The notes: a model not told the origin generated them from the sequence alone. DNA of 64,000 nt from Christiangramia lutea (GCF_022489035.1 NZ_JAKVTV010000001.1:682001-746000), one strand, 5' to 3'. Shown: positions 34,996 to 44,848, counted from the stretch's first letter. Numbers and translations are program-made.

Positions 34996-36123
34996 ATGCA
35001 ATTATACAGAGCCCTCTTCCTTTCAATTCTTATACTGCTTACTTCATGTTCACAAATGAAGAAGGCAGAAAATTTTATATCTGGCCTTTCACAAAAAGAA
35101 AAGTATAAGCAAGATCATAATATTCCTGATGAGATCTACAATTTATGGGAAGATCGAGTAGAAGTGGCTTTGGATGATAGCCTTGAAATTGAACTTCCCT
35201 ATCAGGAGGTTGGTGAGTTTAAGCCTAGAAATTTCGCTATTTATTCTTATCAAACTTACCTAATTCCCGGAGAAGTTTTAAAAGCAGAAATTGTAACAGA
35301 TAGTACTCATACGAAGGTCTTTCAGGAGCTTTACAAACAAAATTCGGATGGTTTCAAGAAGATAAAATCGGGTAATGCTGAGGGGGAAAAATTAAGTTTT
35401 GAAATTGAGGAAAAAGGCCTTTATAAAATAATCTTTCAACCGGAAATTGAAGCTCATACCAGGTTCAGTATTCGAATTTTTAAATCTCCGGGCTATTCCT
35501 TTCCGGTCCTGAACGGTAAAAATGCCGACATTGGAAGTTACTGGGGTGACATAAGGGATGGTGGACGAAGAAATCACGAAGGTATAGACATATTTGCTGA
35601 AAGAGGAACGCCGGTTATTGCGGCCACTTCCGGCAGAATAAGGTTCACCGGTGTAAAAGGTCTTGGAGGAAAGCAGGTATGGCTAAGAGACGTGAAAAGA
35701 CGCCAGTCTTTATATTACGCACACCTGGACAGTATAAAACCCGATTTGAATTCTGTAGATCGTGGGGACACCTTAGGATTTGTTGGTAACACTGGAAACG
35801 CAAAAACTACTCCTCCACATTTACATTTTGGCATTTACAAAAGTGGCCGCGGAGCTTTAGATCCTATTGGATATGTATATTTACCCGATAATGAAAAGGA
35901 TTTCTCTTTAGATAATGAGAAAATCACCTCCAGACTTGAGATCACTACCAGTAAAGCTAATTTTAGAAACAAGCCGGCAACAAACAATTCGAGGATTGTT
36001 AGAACCGGCCTGAAAGGTGAACTTGTTATGGTTCTGGGTAAATCTAACAGTTGGTATCATGTACGTGACGGCCTAAACCGTTCCATGTTTATACACGAAA
36101 GCCTGGTAAAACCAGTTGGTTAA
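34996..36123 (+). CDS. M23-family peptidase lipoprotein with SH3 domain
   Basis: Predicted cell-wall endopeptidase, 375 residues from the ATG at 34996 (a TTG at 34987 would add three). A lipobox ends at the cysteine in LLTSCSQ. The LytM domain shows the zinc ligands in HEGIDIFA and HLHFG, with YYAHLD between them, so the active site looks complete. A C-terminal SH3-like domain (about residues 320-375) follows, with FRNKPATNNSRIVRTG. Its 3' end overlaps the convergent aldo/keto reductase gene by 4 bases. Confidence 0.88.
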   Translation: MQLYRALFLSILILLTSCSQMKKAENFISGLSQKEKYKQDHNIPDEIYNLWEDRVEVALDDSLEIELPYQEVGEFKPRNFAIYSYQTYLIPGEVLKAEIVTDSTHTKVFQELYKQNSDGFKKIKSGNAEGEKLSFEIEEKGLYKIIFQPEIEAHTRFSIRIFKSPGYSFPVLNGKNADIGSYWGDIRDGGRRNHEGIDIFAERGTPVIAATSGRIRFTGVKGLGGKQVWLRDVKRRQSLYYAHLDSIKPDLNSVDRGDTLGFVGNTGNAKTTPPHLHFGIYKSGRGALDPIGYVYLPDNEKDFSLDNEKITSRLEITTSKANFRNKPATNNSRIVRTGLKGELVMVLGKSNSWYHVRDGLNRSMFIHESLVKPVG

Positions 36124-37157
36124 GGTGCCGGATTAGGAATATTATTATGGATCTCATTGATGCCTTCTAAAATCTCTTGAGAAAGGTGGACATCAATACT
36201 CTCGATATTTTCCTTTAGCTGCTCCATACTTGTAGCTCCAATGATATTACTAGTAACAAACGGCTGCTGATTCACAAATGCCAGCGCCAGATGCGTAAGG
36301 CTAAGGCTATGTTCATCTGCCAGTTCTTTATAAGCTCTGGTTGCTTTTACTGAATTCGCATTGGAATACCGTTTATACTGTGGAAACAGGCTAAGCCTGG
36401 TATTTTCTTTAATTCCATCAAGATGCTTTCCACTCAGGGTTCCCATTCCCAATGGTGAATACGGAAACAAACCTACATTTTCACGATGATAAATTTCCGT
36501 TAGACCTACTTCATCTTTTCTATTAAGCAGATTATACGGATTTTGTACGGTTGAAATTCTGGGTAGATCATGTTTTCTGCTCTCCTCCAAAAATCTCATC
36601 AGTCCGAAAGGCGTTTCATTAGAGAGACCAATTTGCCTTATTTTTCCTTTTTTAACGAGGTCATTCAAATTCTCCAGAACTTCCCTGAAATTATCTTCCC
36701 ATTCTTCATCTTCCTGATGAACATATCCTCTCTGACCGAAAAAATTTGCATTCCTTTCCGGCCAGTGCAATTGATATAGGTCAATATAATCGGTTTGCAT
36801 TCTTTCCAGGCTTTTATCAACAGCATCCTGAATAGCTTCTTTATGAAAACCTAAATTTGGCCGAATATGCGACACCATATCTGAAGGACCCGCTACTTTT
36901 GAAGCAATAACAACCCTATCTCTCTTCCCTGATTTTTTCAACCAGGAACCTATCACCTTCTCGGTACTTCCCTGAGTTTTTGGATCTGCCGGAATAGAAT
37001 ACATCTCAGCAGTATCTATGAAGTTCACCCCTTTATCCAGGGCAAAATCTATCTGTTCATGACCTTCGGCTTCCGTATTCTGTTGCCCCCAGGTCATTGA
37101 ACCCAGGCATATTTTGCTAACTTTTATATCTGTATTAGGTAGGTTAGTATATTCCAT
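36120..37157 (-). CDS. Aldo/keto reductase (Tas-like)
   Basis: NADP(H)-dependent oxidoreductase with a TIM-barrel fold. From the ATG at 37157 it is 345 residues, close to E. coli Tas. Visible are ICLGSMTWG, FIDTAEMYSIP with the catalytic Asp and Tyr, IASKVAG with the Lys, and YQLHWPERN with the His. The frame is open to an ATG at 37238 (27 extra residues), but that extension lacks family similarity. A -7 box at 37249-37256 would fit either start. The substrate is unknown. Confidence 0.87.
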   Translation of the reverse strand: MEYTNLPNTDIKVSKICLGSMTWGQQNTEAEGHEQIDFALDKGVNFIDTAEMYSIPADPKTQGSTEKVIGSWLKKSGKRDRVVIASKVAGPSDMVSHIRPNLGFHKEAIQDAVDKSLERMQTDYIDLYQLHWPERNANFFGQRGYVHQEDEEWEDNFREVLENLNDLVKKGKIRQIGLSNETPFGLMRFLEESRKHDLPRISTVQNPYNLLNRKDEVGLTEIYHRENVGLFPYSPLGMGTLSGKHLDGIKENTRLSLFPQYKRYSNANSVKATRAYKELADEHSLSLTHLALAFVNQQPFVTSNIIGATSMEQLKENIESIDVHLSQEILEGINEIHNNIPNPAP

Positions 37158-37248
37158 TGTCATTTCTGCTTTAACCGGCAATTTATAATAATTAAGGTAG
37201 GCATGAAACCATTGGCTTATCATTCTTCTCAATGGCATAATTGGTAGA

Positions 37249-37256
37249 CAAATATA
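37249..37256 (-). promoter_or_regulatory. -7 box of the aldo/keto reductase gene
   Basis: Minus strand TATATTTG, a full TAnnTTTG match. With the preferred ATG at 37157 it implies a leader of about 85 bases. Confidence 0.45.
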
Positions 37257-37269
37257 GAAAAAGATGATT

Positions 37270-37299
37270 TTTGGTTATATTTAAATACCACTATCTTTA
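37270..37299 (+). promoter_or_regulatory. Promoter of the PfkB kinase gene
   Basis: TTTG (37270-37273), 18 bases, then TATCTTTA (37292-37299), one base from TAnnTTTG. It is about 46 bases before the ATG. Confidence 0.5.
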
Positions 37300-37345
37300 G
37301 AAGGCTATTGAGTAAATCTCCGCCGGAACAATTTAATTTAAGCGT

Positions 37346-38326
37346 ATGAAGAAAATTGCCATTTTAGGGCCTATCCCCAGGGACACTATTCTAACCCATA
37401 AAAATGAAATTATTGAGAAGTATGGTTGTGCTACTCACCCAGCGATAGCACTTGCCAAGCTTATGAAAAATACCGGGGAGGTTCGGGTAATTTCTCATGT
37501 TCATAAAAAAGATCTTACGGCTATCAAGGGATTATTTTCGAGCTATGATAATGTAGATGTTAGTGGAATAGATTCTGAAAGAGACCGTGGAACAGTAATA
37601 GAATTAAAATTCATAGATCAGAATAACCGTCTTGAGAAACAGACTGCTTTTATGAACCCAATTTTACCAGAGGATGTAGAACCATACCTGGATTCAGATG
37701 CTTTTGTATTCGTCCCAATTACAGATTTTGAAATTTCATTAAGTACCCTAAAACACATCAAAAAAAATAGTAAGGGTCTGGTAATTTTTGACGCACATGG
37801 CCCAACTACATCCATGAACATCAATGGCAGCCGGGAACGAAAATACTGGATAGACCGTGATGAATGGTTACCCTATATCGATGTTCTTAAGATGAACCTC
37901 GAGGAGTCTATGTGCTGCTGGTTCAAAAATGAATATCACATTGACGAAATGGGCCACTATGATGAGGAAAACACAGAACATCTGGATGAATTCGGCGAAC
38001 ATGTTCTCAAAATGGGCGTTAAGGTACTCTATGTAACCCTCGATTCACGGGGATGTGTTGCTTACACCATGAAAAAAGGACAAGTGCAAAAAGAATTCAT
38101 CCCTTCAGTACCGGTAGACGAAGTAATAGATACCACCGGATGCGGCGATTCCTTTGCAGGCGGTCTCGCATACGGATTTGCTTATCACAATGATCTCATT
38201 ATAGCGGCCCGTTATGCCAATACTTTAGGTGCTATGAGAACCCAGGGGAAAACTTATGAAGTTTTTAAGGGCCTAGAAGAAACTAATGCGATCATTAAAA
38301 AACATTACCTGGAAAAAACCAGTTAG
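37346..38326 (+). CDS. PfkB-family carbohydrate kinase
   Basis: Ribokinase-fold sugar or nucleoside kinase of 326 residues. The PfkB signature 2 is clear, DTTGCGDSFAGGLAYG, with the catalytic base D268 and the anion hole before it. The N-terminal GG signature is not obvious, and the region SMNINGSRERKYWIDRDEW is unusual. The sugar cannot be predicted. It stands alone, and its 3' end is five bases from the convergent OmpA-like gene. Confidence 0.88.
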   Translation: MKKIAILGPIPRDTILTHKNEIIEKYGCATHPAIALAKLMKNTGEVRVISHVHKKDLTAIKGLFSSYDNVDVSGIDSERDRGTVIELKFIDQNNRLEKQTAFMNPILPEDVEPYLDSDAFVFVPITDFEISLSTLKHIKKNSKGLVIFDAHGPTTSMNINGSRERKYWIDRDEWLPYIDVLKMNLEESMCCWFKNEYHIDEMGHYDEENTEHLDEFGEHVLKMGVKVLYVTLDSRGCVAYTMKKGQVQKEFIPSVPVDEVIDTTGCGDSFAGGLAYGFAYHNDLIIAARYANTLGAMRTQGKTYEVFKGLEETNAIIKKHYLEKTS

Positions 38327-38331
38327 ATACT

Positions 38332-39294
38332 TTAAATAGAATCATTTAAAAGTTTACTGATCTCATCTAGCTTAGGAGTTAAGATCACCTCTATTCTTCT
38401 GTTTTTCGCTTTTCCTGCTTCAGAATCGTTGGTAGTCACCGGGGCGTGCTCACCTCTTCCGGCAGCGGTTAAGTTTTGGGGGTCAATATTAGAATTTTCC
38501 CGCAATATCTGAACTATTGACGTAGCACGTTTAGTAGAAAGGTCCCAGTTATCCTTAAGCTGCCCGCTTCCGCCATAAGGCACATTATCTGTATGTCCTT
38601 CGATAAGCACAGCAATATCAGGATTCTGAGCCAACACTGAACCAAGTTGTTGCACGGCCTTTCTTCCTTCAGAATTCACTGCCCAGCTGCCTGATTCAAA
38701 AAGCAATTTATTTTCCATGGAAACATAAACCTTTCCGTCTCTTTGTTCCACGCTTAAACCTTTTCCTTCAAAGTTGGTAAGAGCATTGGAAACTGCAGTC
38801 TTAAGAGCGTTCATCTTCGCATCCTTAGCCGCGATCACACTTTCCAGTTCATTTATTCTTTGGGATCTCAAGGCAAGATCTTTCTCAAGATTTTCAAGCC
38901 GGTTTCTTTCTGCGATGAGTGCCGCTTCCTTTTCGTCAAGTTGAGCCAGAAGTTCCCTGTTCTGTCTTGAATTTTCTGAGATGGCCGCAGAACTGTTCTT
39001 TTCCAGAGCATCATAAGATTTTTCAAGATTCGTATAATTTATTTCAAGAGCTTCCAGCTTTTGCATCAAATCGTTACGTTCTGTAGTTAGTGTTTTTTGA
39101 TCTGACCTTAACCCGGCCAGTTCATCTTCAAGCTGCTTATTCGAACTTCGGAACTTTTCCAGGTCTTCATTCATGCTACGGTTTTCACGCAACAAATCGG
39201 CGTTCCTACTTTCCAGTTCTCCGTATTTTTTTGAAGAGACGCAGGAATTCATCAATATCAATAATGCTAAAAAACTTAAGGCTTTAATTTTCAT
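38332..39294 (-). CDS. OmpA-family lipoprotein with long coiled coil
   Basis: A 320-residue envelope protein. A lipobox ends at Cys18 (LMNSCVSSKKYG), then a heptad-rich coiled coil covers about residues 22-165, followed by an OmpA/MotB peptidoglycan-binding domain (about 195-310) with IEGHTDNVPYGG and NWDLSTKRATSIVQIL. It probably tethers the outer membrane to peptidoglycan. It begins nine bases after xth and probably shares its promoter. Confidence 0.9.
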   Translation of the reverse strand: MKIKALSFLALLILMNSCVSSKKYGELESRNADLLRENRSMNEDLEKFRSSNKQLEDELAGLRSDQKTLTTERNDLMQKLEALEINYTNLEKSYDALEKNSSAAISENSRQNRELLAQLDEKEAALIAERNRLENLEKDLALRSQRINELESVIAAKDAKMNALKTAVSNALTNFEGKGLSVEQRDGKVYVSMENKLLFESGSWAVNSEGRKAVQQLGSVLAQNPDIAVLIEGHTDNVPYGGSGQLKDNWDLSTKRATSIVQILRENSNIDPQNLTAAGRGEHAPVTTNDSEAGKAKNRRIEVILTPKLDEISKLLNDSI

Positions 39295-39303
39295 AAGAAA
39301 GTA

Positions 39304-40065
39304 TTATTCTATTTCTACTAGAACGGGACAATGATCACTATGGTATGCTTCAGGCAAAATAACTGCTCTTTTCATTCGATCCTTTAGTGGCTCAGCTACC
39401 AGATTATAATCAATTCTCCAACCCTTGTTGTTATTACGGGCATTCGCCCTGTAGCTCCACCAGGAATAGTTATGAGGCTCATCATTAAAATGCCTGAAAG
39501 AATCTATAAAACCGCTCTTCATAAAACCATCTATCCAGGCTCTTTCCTCTGGCAGAAATCCAGAAGTATTTTTTAAACGGACGGGATCGTGAATGTCTAT
39601 AGCTTCGTGGCAAATATTATAATCTCCACAAATAATAAGGTTGGGAATTTCTTCTTTTAGCTCATCGATATAGATCTGAAAGTCATCCATAAATTTGAAC
39701 TTATGCTCTAGCCTTTGAATATTAGTTCCAGAAGGCAGATACAGGCTCATTACTGAAAAGTCTTCAAAATCTGCACGGATGCTTCTCCCCTCGTGATCCA
39801 TGTAATCTATATCGGTTCCGTATTTCACATCCTTAGGTTCGGTCTTGCTCAAGATAGCTACACCACTATAGCCTTTCTTGGTTGCCGGATACCAGTAATG
39901 ATAAGGATAACCTGCTTTTTCGAATTCTGAAAGGTCCAATTGTTCAGGATGTGCTTTTATTTCCTGAAGACAGACCACATCCGGATTTGCCTGTTGTACC
40001 CAATCTAGAAAACCTTTACGGATCGCAGCTCTTATACCGTTAACATTATAGGATATTATGGTCAT
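39304..40065 (-). CDS. xth: Exodeoxyribonuclease III (AP endonuclease)
   Basis: Repairs abasic sites. The 253-residue protein has the EEP fold with YNVNGIRAAIRKGF, the metal-binding LQEIKAH, the GDYNICHEAIDIHDP active-site segment, WWSYR and the catalytic His in HSDHCPVLVE. Length fits. It is preceded by a full consensus promoter. Confidence 0.96.
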   Translation of the reverse strand: MTIISYNVNGIRAAIRKGFLDWVQQANPDVVCLQEIKAHPEQLDLSEFEKAGYPYHYWYPATKKGYSGVAILSKTEPKDVKYGTDIDYMDHEGRSIRADFEDFSVMSLYLPSGTNIQRLEHKFKFMDDFQIYIDELKEEIPNLIICGDYNICHEAIDIHDPVRLKNTSGFLPEERAWIDGFMKSGFIDSFRHFNDEPHNYSWWSYRANARNNNKGWRIDYNLVAEPLKDRMKRAVILPEAYHSDHCPVLVEIE

Positions 40066-40082
40066 TTTAGTTCAATTTTGCT

Positions 40083-40113
40083 CAAAAATAAGGCAATAAG
40101 AACTAAATTCAAA
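40083..40113 (-). promoter_or_regulatory. Promoter of xth and the OmpA-like gene
   Basis: On the minus strand TTTG (40113-40110), 19 bases, then TATTTTTG (40090-40083). Both boxes match the Bacteroidota consensus; the box ends 17 bases before the ATG. Confidence 0.75.
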
Positions 40114-40143
40114 TGCAGGTTGAAAATTGTATAAGAATTGATA

Positions 40144-43125
40144 TTACTTCACAATAAAACGCTGAACCTTACCAAAATCACGGGTACCTACCCTTAAAAG
40201 ATAAACTCCCCGTGCGGCATAGGACATGTCCAGTTCATATACATAGGCGTCACCATCGTTTACGATCTGGTTTTCTATCATTTTTTGTCCAAGCACATTA
40301 TGTACGGTAATTCTTAAAGGCTCGTCAAAACTGGTTTCCATGATCGCACGATACTGACTATTTCCGGAGGAAACAACTACCAGTTCTGCTTCATTAAGAA
40401 TGAAATCTTCTGCATCCAGCGTACTATCTATAATATTCACCGAATAATCGTGAGTAGTTCCATAGGCCATTACGGAACAGGGATCGTTCAGATCTCCTGA
40501 AAAACTGGTGTCCCCGGCACGAATCCTTAACAAATGCTGACCAAGCTTTGCATCTTCCGGAAGGCTGAAATCATAAGAAAATTCGGTGTTCACTTCGGGA
40601 ATCACCTCAGAGGTTATCAGCCTTTCTGAACTTTCAAAAACAGCATTATCATTAAGGTCTATCCACATAGAAAACCTCTCTACATCATCTTCGGCAAAAT
40701 TGGTCTTTACGGTTACGGTGAACTCTCCTTGAGACCTGTCCAGGTCTGTAGAGCCTTCACTAAAATCTATATAACCGGTAGTACAGGGTATTCTTTCGTT
40801 TAAAAATTCTCCCAGTTCAAAATAGAAAATTCCGTCACCGGCCGTACAATCAGATCCATTAGGAATACAGTCCAGGTTGGAGATTGAGGTGGTTTCAGCA
40901 TCGTTGGAAGGCTCAAAATCATCTTCAAGAATGGTTCTGGCTTCGATTGGATATCTTCCTGGATTAGCAAAATTTGCTGTTTGATCAAAAGTAAAAACTT
41001 CAAATTCCCCAACGCCAATAGCTCCTTCAAAGGTTTCTATGATCGGTGCATTATTGCCTACCTGGTAGCTTACTGGAATATCTTGCTGTGGCTCCCCACC
41101 AAAATTCTCAATGGTAACAGTTATCTGTTCACCTGCCGTTAGTTCCTCAGAAGTTACAGGTGAATCTATGGAAGTAACTCCAACATCTCTGGGAGGAAGA
41201 TTTCTAACCTGAGCTTCTATAGCATCATTACTGTTATTAGAATCTATTTCCAGGTTAGTTGATAATGTAATGGTATAATTTTCTCCAATTTCAGAGAGAT
41301 CGGCAGGTTCAGTAAAAGTAAAATTAGCAAAAGATTCCGGCTCCAGAATATCGGTAAATACCTCGGTAACCTCAGCCCCACCATTAATACTGTAACTTAC
41401 CTCAAAATCTGATTGAGGATTTAGTCCAAAATTTCTTAATCGAACGGTGATTTGCTCGTTTGCGGTTAACGTCGAACTTTCCGGGCTTTCTAATGAAATA
41501 GCTCCAATATCGTTAGGTTCTGTAGCAGAAAAACTAAATACTCCTACTTTATTCACCCTGTCCTGGCCACGGAAAAATTCTCCATTATGCCAGAAGGTGA
41601 TCCCGTCTACAGGGTCTATGCTAAGATGTGCATAATCACCGTACCTGCCTTCAGGCCTTGGCTGAGGACTTTCGCCTTCAACAATAGACTGTTCATCTAT
41701 AGACATTATACCCAGAGGATCGTTACTAAAACGACCGGTATACCTGATGGAAGGAAAAACAGGTTCGCGTACATCGTCATTAACTACAGTAAACCCTAAC
41801 CCAATATTACCTCTAATATCAATACCAATACTACCGCTAAACCTGTCGCTCGCATCAGGTGCGTAGGTGCCTTCCTGATAAACGGTCCAGGGTTGCCCAT
41901 CTGCCTGCTGTCTTAATTCATACCAGCGTATTCCGGCATGCTTCCCGGCCGTAGGTTCCACATCTACCACAAAATTCATCACTACCGAATTGTGATCATC
42001 GAACCTGCGATATTGGGTCATATACATCATTGCACCCTGCAATGCATCGATATCCACACCTCCTCCTGGTTGAGGAAGGTTCTGAAAACTTCCCCCATCA
42101 AATGTCGCCGTAAATGGAGAAACGCCACTGGTGATCTCCTGGCTTTCAGCAATAGTGGAACTTGCCACCGCATCCCAATTGACATTAATGTGCCAAATCT
42201 TTAAGTGGTCCTGGTTAACTCCGGCCCATTCGTCATCTTGTAAGTAAATGATTGGTGCGTTACCCGGCGGAGGTAATTCAGCGCCAACAGAGCTAAATCC
42301 CGCCGGACTATAAAATCCATTATTTCTAATTCCTGGCAACGGAAAACCAAGTATCCTGACATCATCTTCCCCTTGAAGCATTTTATCTCTCTCCAGAACA
42401 TATACTATTTCCTGGCCTTGCGGGGCTAATGCATCTTTATTGGTGGTGATATAATAACCGCCATTCCAGAGTGAGATCTTTGGATAATCTGGTAAAGATT
42501 CAAGATTGAATCTATAGGTATACCAACCGTCATTTACCGGGTCTGAACCCTGGGAAACAGCAAACAACAAAGCAGGAGGTGAAGATGAACCTTCGTTCAC
42601 GCTGAATTGCATCAGGATAAACCTATCTGCCGGTTCATCATAGAATACAATGGGGTCACCATCGGTTTCATTCGTAAAAGTTCCGCCAATGCTGGCTAAT
42701 GAAGACCCGGGCACCAAAACATTCCCGGCTTTATCCCAAATGGCAAATTCAGAATTCCAGGCATTGACGTAGTGATCTCTTCCTACAGCTCCGGTTGGAT
42801 CTGATGGTGTTGCCCTGGTGATGGCACCGTCAAAGGTTAATTCAGGAGATTTTACCTGAATTTCTCCCATTTTAGTTTGTAATAAGGGATTTATCGTTTT
42901 AGGCAATCCTTTGCCAGGAACCACCCTGTTTATTCCTCGGTTTCTGGGATTATATAATTTAGGTTTCTTATCTGAAGGTATTAGCCGTGCTTTAGACAAA
43001 GCTATAGATTTCACCACATTGGCAGAGTCAATAAATGCCGGCCCGGTGACCTCATTAGTTTGTGCAATAGAATTAAGATGAAAAACAAAACTAAAAACGA
43101 ATAGGACTAAGATTTTTTTCATCAT
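40144..43125 (-). CDS. Large secreted protein with CARDB-like repeats, GEVED domain and T9SS type A sorting domain
   Basis: From the ATG at 43125 it is 993 residues with a signal peptide ending about SIAQ. The first about 500 residues form a beta-rich domain without a recognised catalytic motif. Two CARDB-like adhesion repeats follow (each beginning near DIGAISLESPESSTL or DVGVTSIDSPVTSEEL), then a GEVED domain (MWIDLNDNAVFESSERL) and a C-terminal type IX sorting domain ending GVYLLRVGTRDFGKVQRFIVK in shape. It should be exported and attached to the cell surface. A longer frame to 43215 runs through the glyS terminator and is rejected. Confidence 0.87.
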   Translation of the reverse strand: MMKKILVLFVFSFVFHLNSIAQTNEVTGPAFIDSANVVKSIALSKARLIPSDKKPKLYNPRNRGINRVVPGKGLPKTINPLLQTKMGEIQVKSPELTFDGAITRATPSDPTGAVGRDHYVNAWNSEFAIWDKAGNVLVPGSSLASIGGTFTNETDGDPIVFYDEPADRFILMQFSVNEGSSSPPALLFAVSQGSDPVNDGWYTYRFNLESLPDYPKISLWNGGYYITTNKDALAPQGQEIVYVLERDKMLQGEDDVRILGFPLPGIRNNGFYSPAGFSSVGAELPPPGNAPIIYLQDDEWAGVNQDHLKIWHINVNWDAVASSTIAESQEITSGVSPFTATFDGGSFQNLPQPGGGVDIDALQGAMMYMTQYRRFDDHNSVVMNFVVDVEPTAGKHAGIRWYELRQQADGQPWTVYQEGTYAPDASDRFSGSIGIDIRGNIGLGFTVVNDDVREPVFPSIRYTGRFSNDPLGIMSIDEQSIVEGESPQPRPEGRYGDYAHLSIDPVDGITFWHNGEFFRGQDRVNKVGVFSFSATEPNDIGAISLESPESSTLTANEQITVRLRNFGLNPQSDFEVSYSINGGAEVTEVFTDILEPESFANFTFTEPADLSEIGENYTITLSTNLEIDSNNSNDAIEAQVRNLPPRDVGVTSIDSPVTSEELTAGEQITVTIENFGGEPQQDIPVSYQVGNNAPIIETFEGAIGVGEFEVFTFDQTANFANPGRYPIEARTILEDDFEPSNDAETTSISNLDCIPNGSDCTAGDGIFYFELGEFLNERIPCTTGYIDFSEGSTDLDRSQGEFTVTVKTNFAEDDVERFSMWIDLNDNAVFESSERLITSEVIPEVNTEFSYDFSLPEDAKLGQHLLRIRAGDTSFSGDLNDPCSVMAYGTTHDYSVNIIDSTLDAEDFILNEAELVVVSSGNSQYRAIMETSFDEPLRITVHNVLGQKMIENQIVNDGDAYVYELDMSYAARGVYLLRVGTRDFGKVQRFIVK

Positions 43126-43183
43126 TTTAGGATAAGCTTCAATAATTCCATAAAAATAGGAATTAAGATAATAACTAAAATAA

Positions 43184-43212
43184 AAAAGGCAATTAATAAC
43201 TAATTGCCTTTT
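43184..43212 (-). terminator. Terminator of glyS
   Basis: AAAAGGCAATTA (43184-43195) and TAATTGCCTTTT (43201-43212) form a perfect 12-base stem with a 5-base loop, 28 bases past the glyS stop. Confidence 0.88.
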
Positions 43213-43239
43213 CAAAATCTAATATCTATTCAGATAAAT

Positions 43240-44784
43240 CTAGATGAAATCTTTCATCCAGGTTTTAAAATCTGTTTCCTTCCTTACAATGCTTTCCAGT
43301 TCTTCTATTGGAACTCTTTTTTGCTCCATACTGTCACGGAATCTTACCGTAACCGAATTATCTTCAAGTGAATCGTGGTCTACAGTGATACAAAGAGGAG
43401 TTCCGGCAGCATCCTGTCTTCTATACCTTCTACCAATAGCATCCTTTTCATCATACTGCACCCTGAAGTCCCATTTAAGATCATCAACGATCTTCTGCGC
43501 AAGCTCTGGCAGACCATCTTTTTTAACTAAAGGAAGAATTGCTGCCTTGGTAGGTGCCAATACCGCAGGTAATTTAAGAACCGTCCTGGTATTGCCATCT
43601 TCAAGCTCCTCTTCTTTCAACGATGAGGAAAGTACAGCGAGGAACATCCGGTCTAAACCTATAGAAGTTTCTATCACGTAAGGCACATAGTTCTCTTTTA
43701 ATTCAGGGTCATAAAAACGTAATTTCTTTCCAGAATGTTCTTCATGAGCTTTGAGGTCGAAATCTGTTCTGGAATGAATCCCCTCGAGTTCTTTGAATCC
43801 GAAAGGGAAATCAAATTCTATATCTGCCGCCGCATTAGCATAGTGCGCAAGTTTTTCATGATCGTGGAAGCGGTAATTTTCCTCTCCCAGTCCTAATGAC
43901 TTGTGCCAGTTCAATCTGGTTTCTTTCCACTTTTCATACCATTCAAGCTCCTCGCCTGGACGAACAAAAAACTGCATTTCCATCTGTTCGAACTCACGCA
44001 TTCTGAAAATAAACTGTCTCGCTACAATCTCGTTTCTGAAGGCCTTTCCAATTTGAGCAATCCCGAAAGGGATCTTCATTCTTCCAGTTTTCTGAACATT
44101 GAGGAAGTTTACGAATATACCCTGGGCAGTTTCCGGTCGCAGGTATAAATCTGTCGCAGAATCTGCTGAAGCTCCTAATTTAGTACCGAACATAAGGTTG
44201 AACTGTCTTACCTCGGTCCAGTTCTTAGATCCGGTCTCAGGATCTGCGATTTCCAATTCTTCAATAAGTGATTTTACATCAGCAAGATCTTCATTGGTTA
44301 GTGAACGAGCCAGGCGCTCCAGGATCTCCTTTCTTTCTCCCAGGTATCTTTTAACCCGGGGATTCGTCTCCCTGTACATTTCTTCATCGAAATCCTCACC
44401 AAACCTTTTTTTGGCTTTGGCAATCTCTTTTTCAGCCTTCTGAAGCAATTTTTCAGCGTGATCCTCTACCAGCACATCTGCACGATATCGCTTTTTAGAA
44501 TCCTTGTTATCAATTAAAGGATCATTAAAAGCATCTACGTGTCCTGAAGCTTTCCAGGTTGTTGGGTGCATAAGGATGGCGGCATCTATCCCAACTATGT
44601 TCTGATGCAACTGGGTCATACTTCGCCACCAGTATTCTTTGATATTTTTCTTTAACTCCGCTCCATTTTGCCCGTAGTCGTAAACGGCGCTTAGTCCGTC
44701 ATAGATCTCACTGGATGCAAAAATGTACCCATACTCTTTAGCATGGGAAATTACGTTCTTAAAAAGGTCTTCTTGTTTTGCCAT
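43240..44784 (-). CDS. glyS: Glycine--tRNA ligase (homodimer type)
   Basis: Class II synthetase of the single-chain alpha2 type, 514 residues, as usual in Bacteroidota. Visible are the N-terminal GYIFASSEIYDGLSAVYDYG, motif 2 FGIAQIGKAFRNEI and motif 3 near VIETSIGLDRMFLAVL, followed by the anticodon-binding domain (LAPTKAAILPLVKKDGL). A TAnnTTTG box ends only five bases before the ATG, inside the T-tract of the upstream terminator, so the transcript may have almost no leader. Confidence 0.97.
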   Translation of the reverse strand: MAKQEDLFKNVISHAKEYGYIFASSEIYDGLSAVYDYGQNGAELKKNIKEYWWRSMTQLHQNIVGIDAAILMHPTTWKASGHVDAFNDPLIDNKDSKKRYRADVLVEDHAEKLLQKAEKEIAKAKKRFGEDFDEEMYRETNPRVKRYLGERKEILERLARSLTNEDLADVKSLIEELEIADPETGSKNWTEVRQFNLMFGTKLGASADSATDLYLRPETAQGIFVNFLNVQKTGRMKIPFGIAQIGKAFRNEIVARQFIFRMREFEQMEMQFFVRPGEELEWYEKWKETRLNWHKSLGLGEENYRFHDHEKLAHYANAAADIEFDFPFGFKELEGIHSRTDFDLKAHEEHSGKKLRFYDPELKENYVPYVIETSIGLDRMFLAVLSSSLKEEELEDGNTRTVLKLPAVLAPTKAAILPLVKKDGLPELAQKIVDDLKWDFRVQYDEKDAIGRRYRRQDAAGTPLCITVDHDSLEDNSVTVRFRDSMEQKRVPIEELESIVRKETDFKTWMKDFI

Positions 44785-44788
44785 GGCG

Positions 44789-44796
44789 CAAAAATA
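44789..44796 (-). promoter_or_regulatory. -7 box abutting the glyS start
   Basis: Minus strand TATTTTTG matches TAnnTTTG but ends five bases from the ATG at 44784 and overlaps the T-tract of the preceding terminator. It may be a leaderless promoter or a chance match made by the T-run. Confidence 0.35.
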
Positions 44797-44828
44797 AAAA
44801 AACCGCCCTGAATTATATCCAAGGCGGT
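44795..44828 (-). terminator. Terminator of the coiled-coil membrane protein gene
   Basis: On the minus strand ACCGCC (44828-44823) pairs with GGCGGT (44807-44802) around a 15-base loop, followed by T residues. It separates this gene from glyS. Confidence 0.75.
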
Positions 44829-44848
44829 CTCTAATTTATTAATTAAGA

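Noticed and set aside
37158-37238. 27-residue extension of the aldo/keto reductase
   Set aside because: The family starts at about the ATG at 37157 and the extra residues are not conserved-looking; the longer form is kept only as an alternative.
43126-43215. 30-residue N-terminal extension of the T9SS substrate
   Set aside because: It would be translated through the glyS terminator and hides the signal peptide; the ATG at 43125 gives a standard signal.
43244-43681. 145-codon frame antisense to glyS
   Set aside because: Serine-rich shadow of the glycyl-tRNA synthetase coding sequence.
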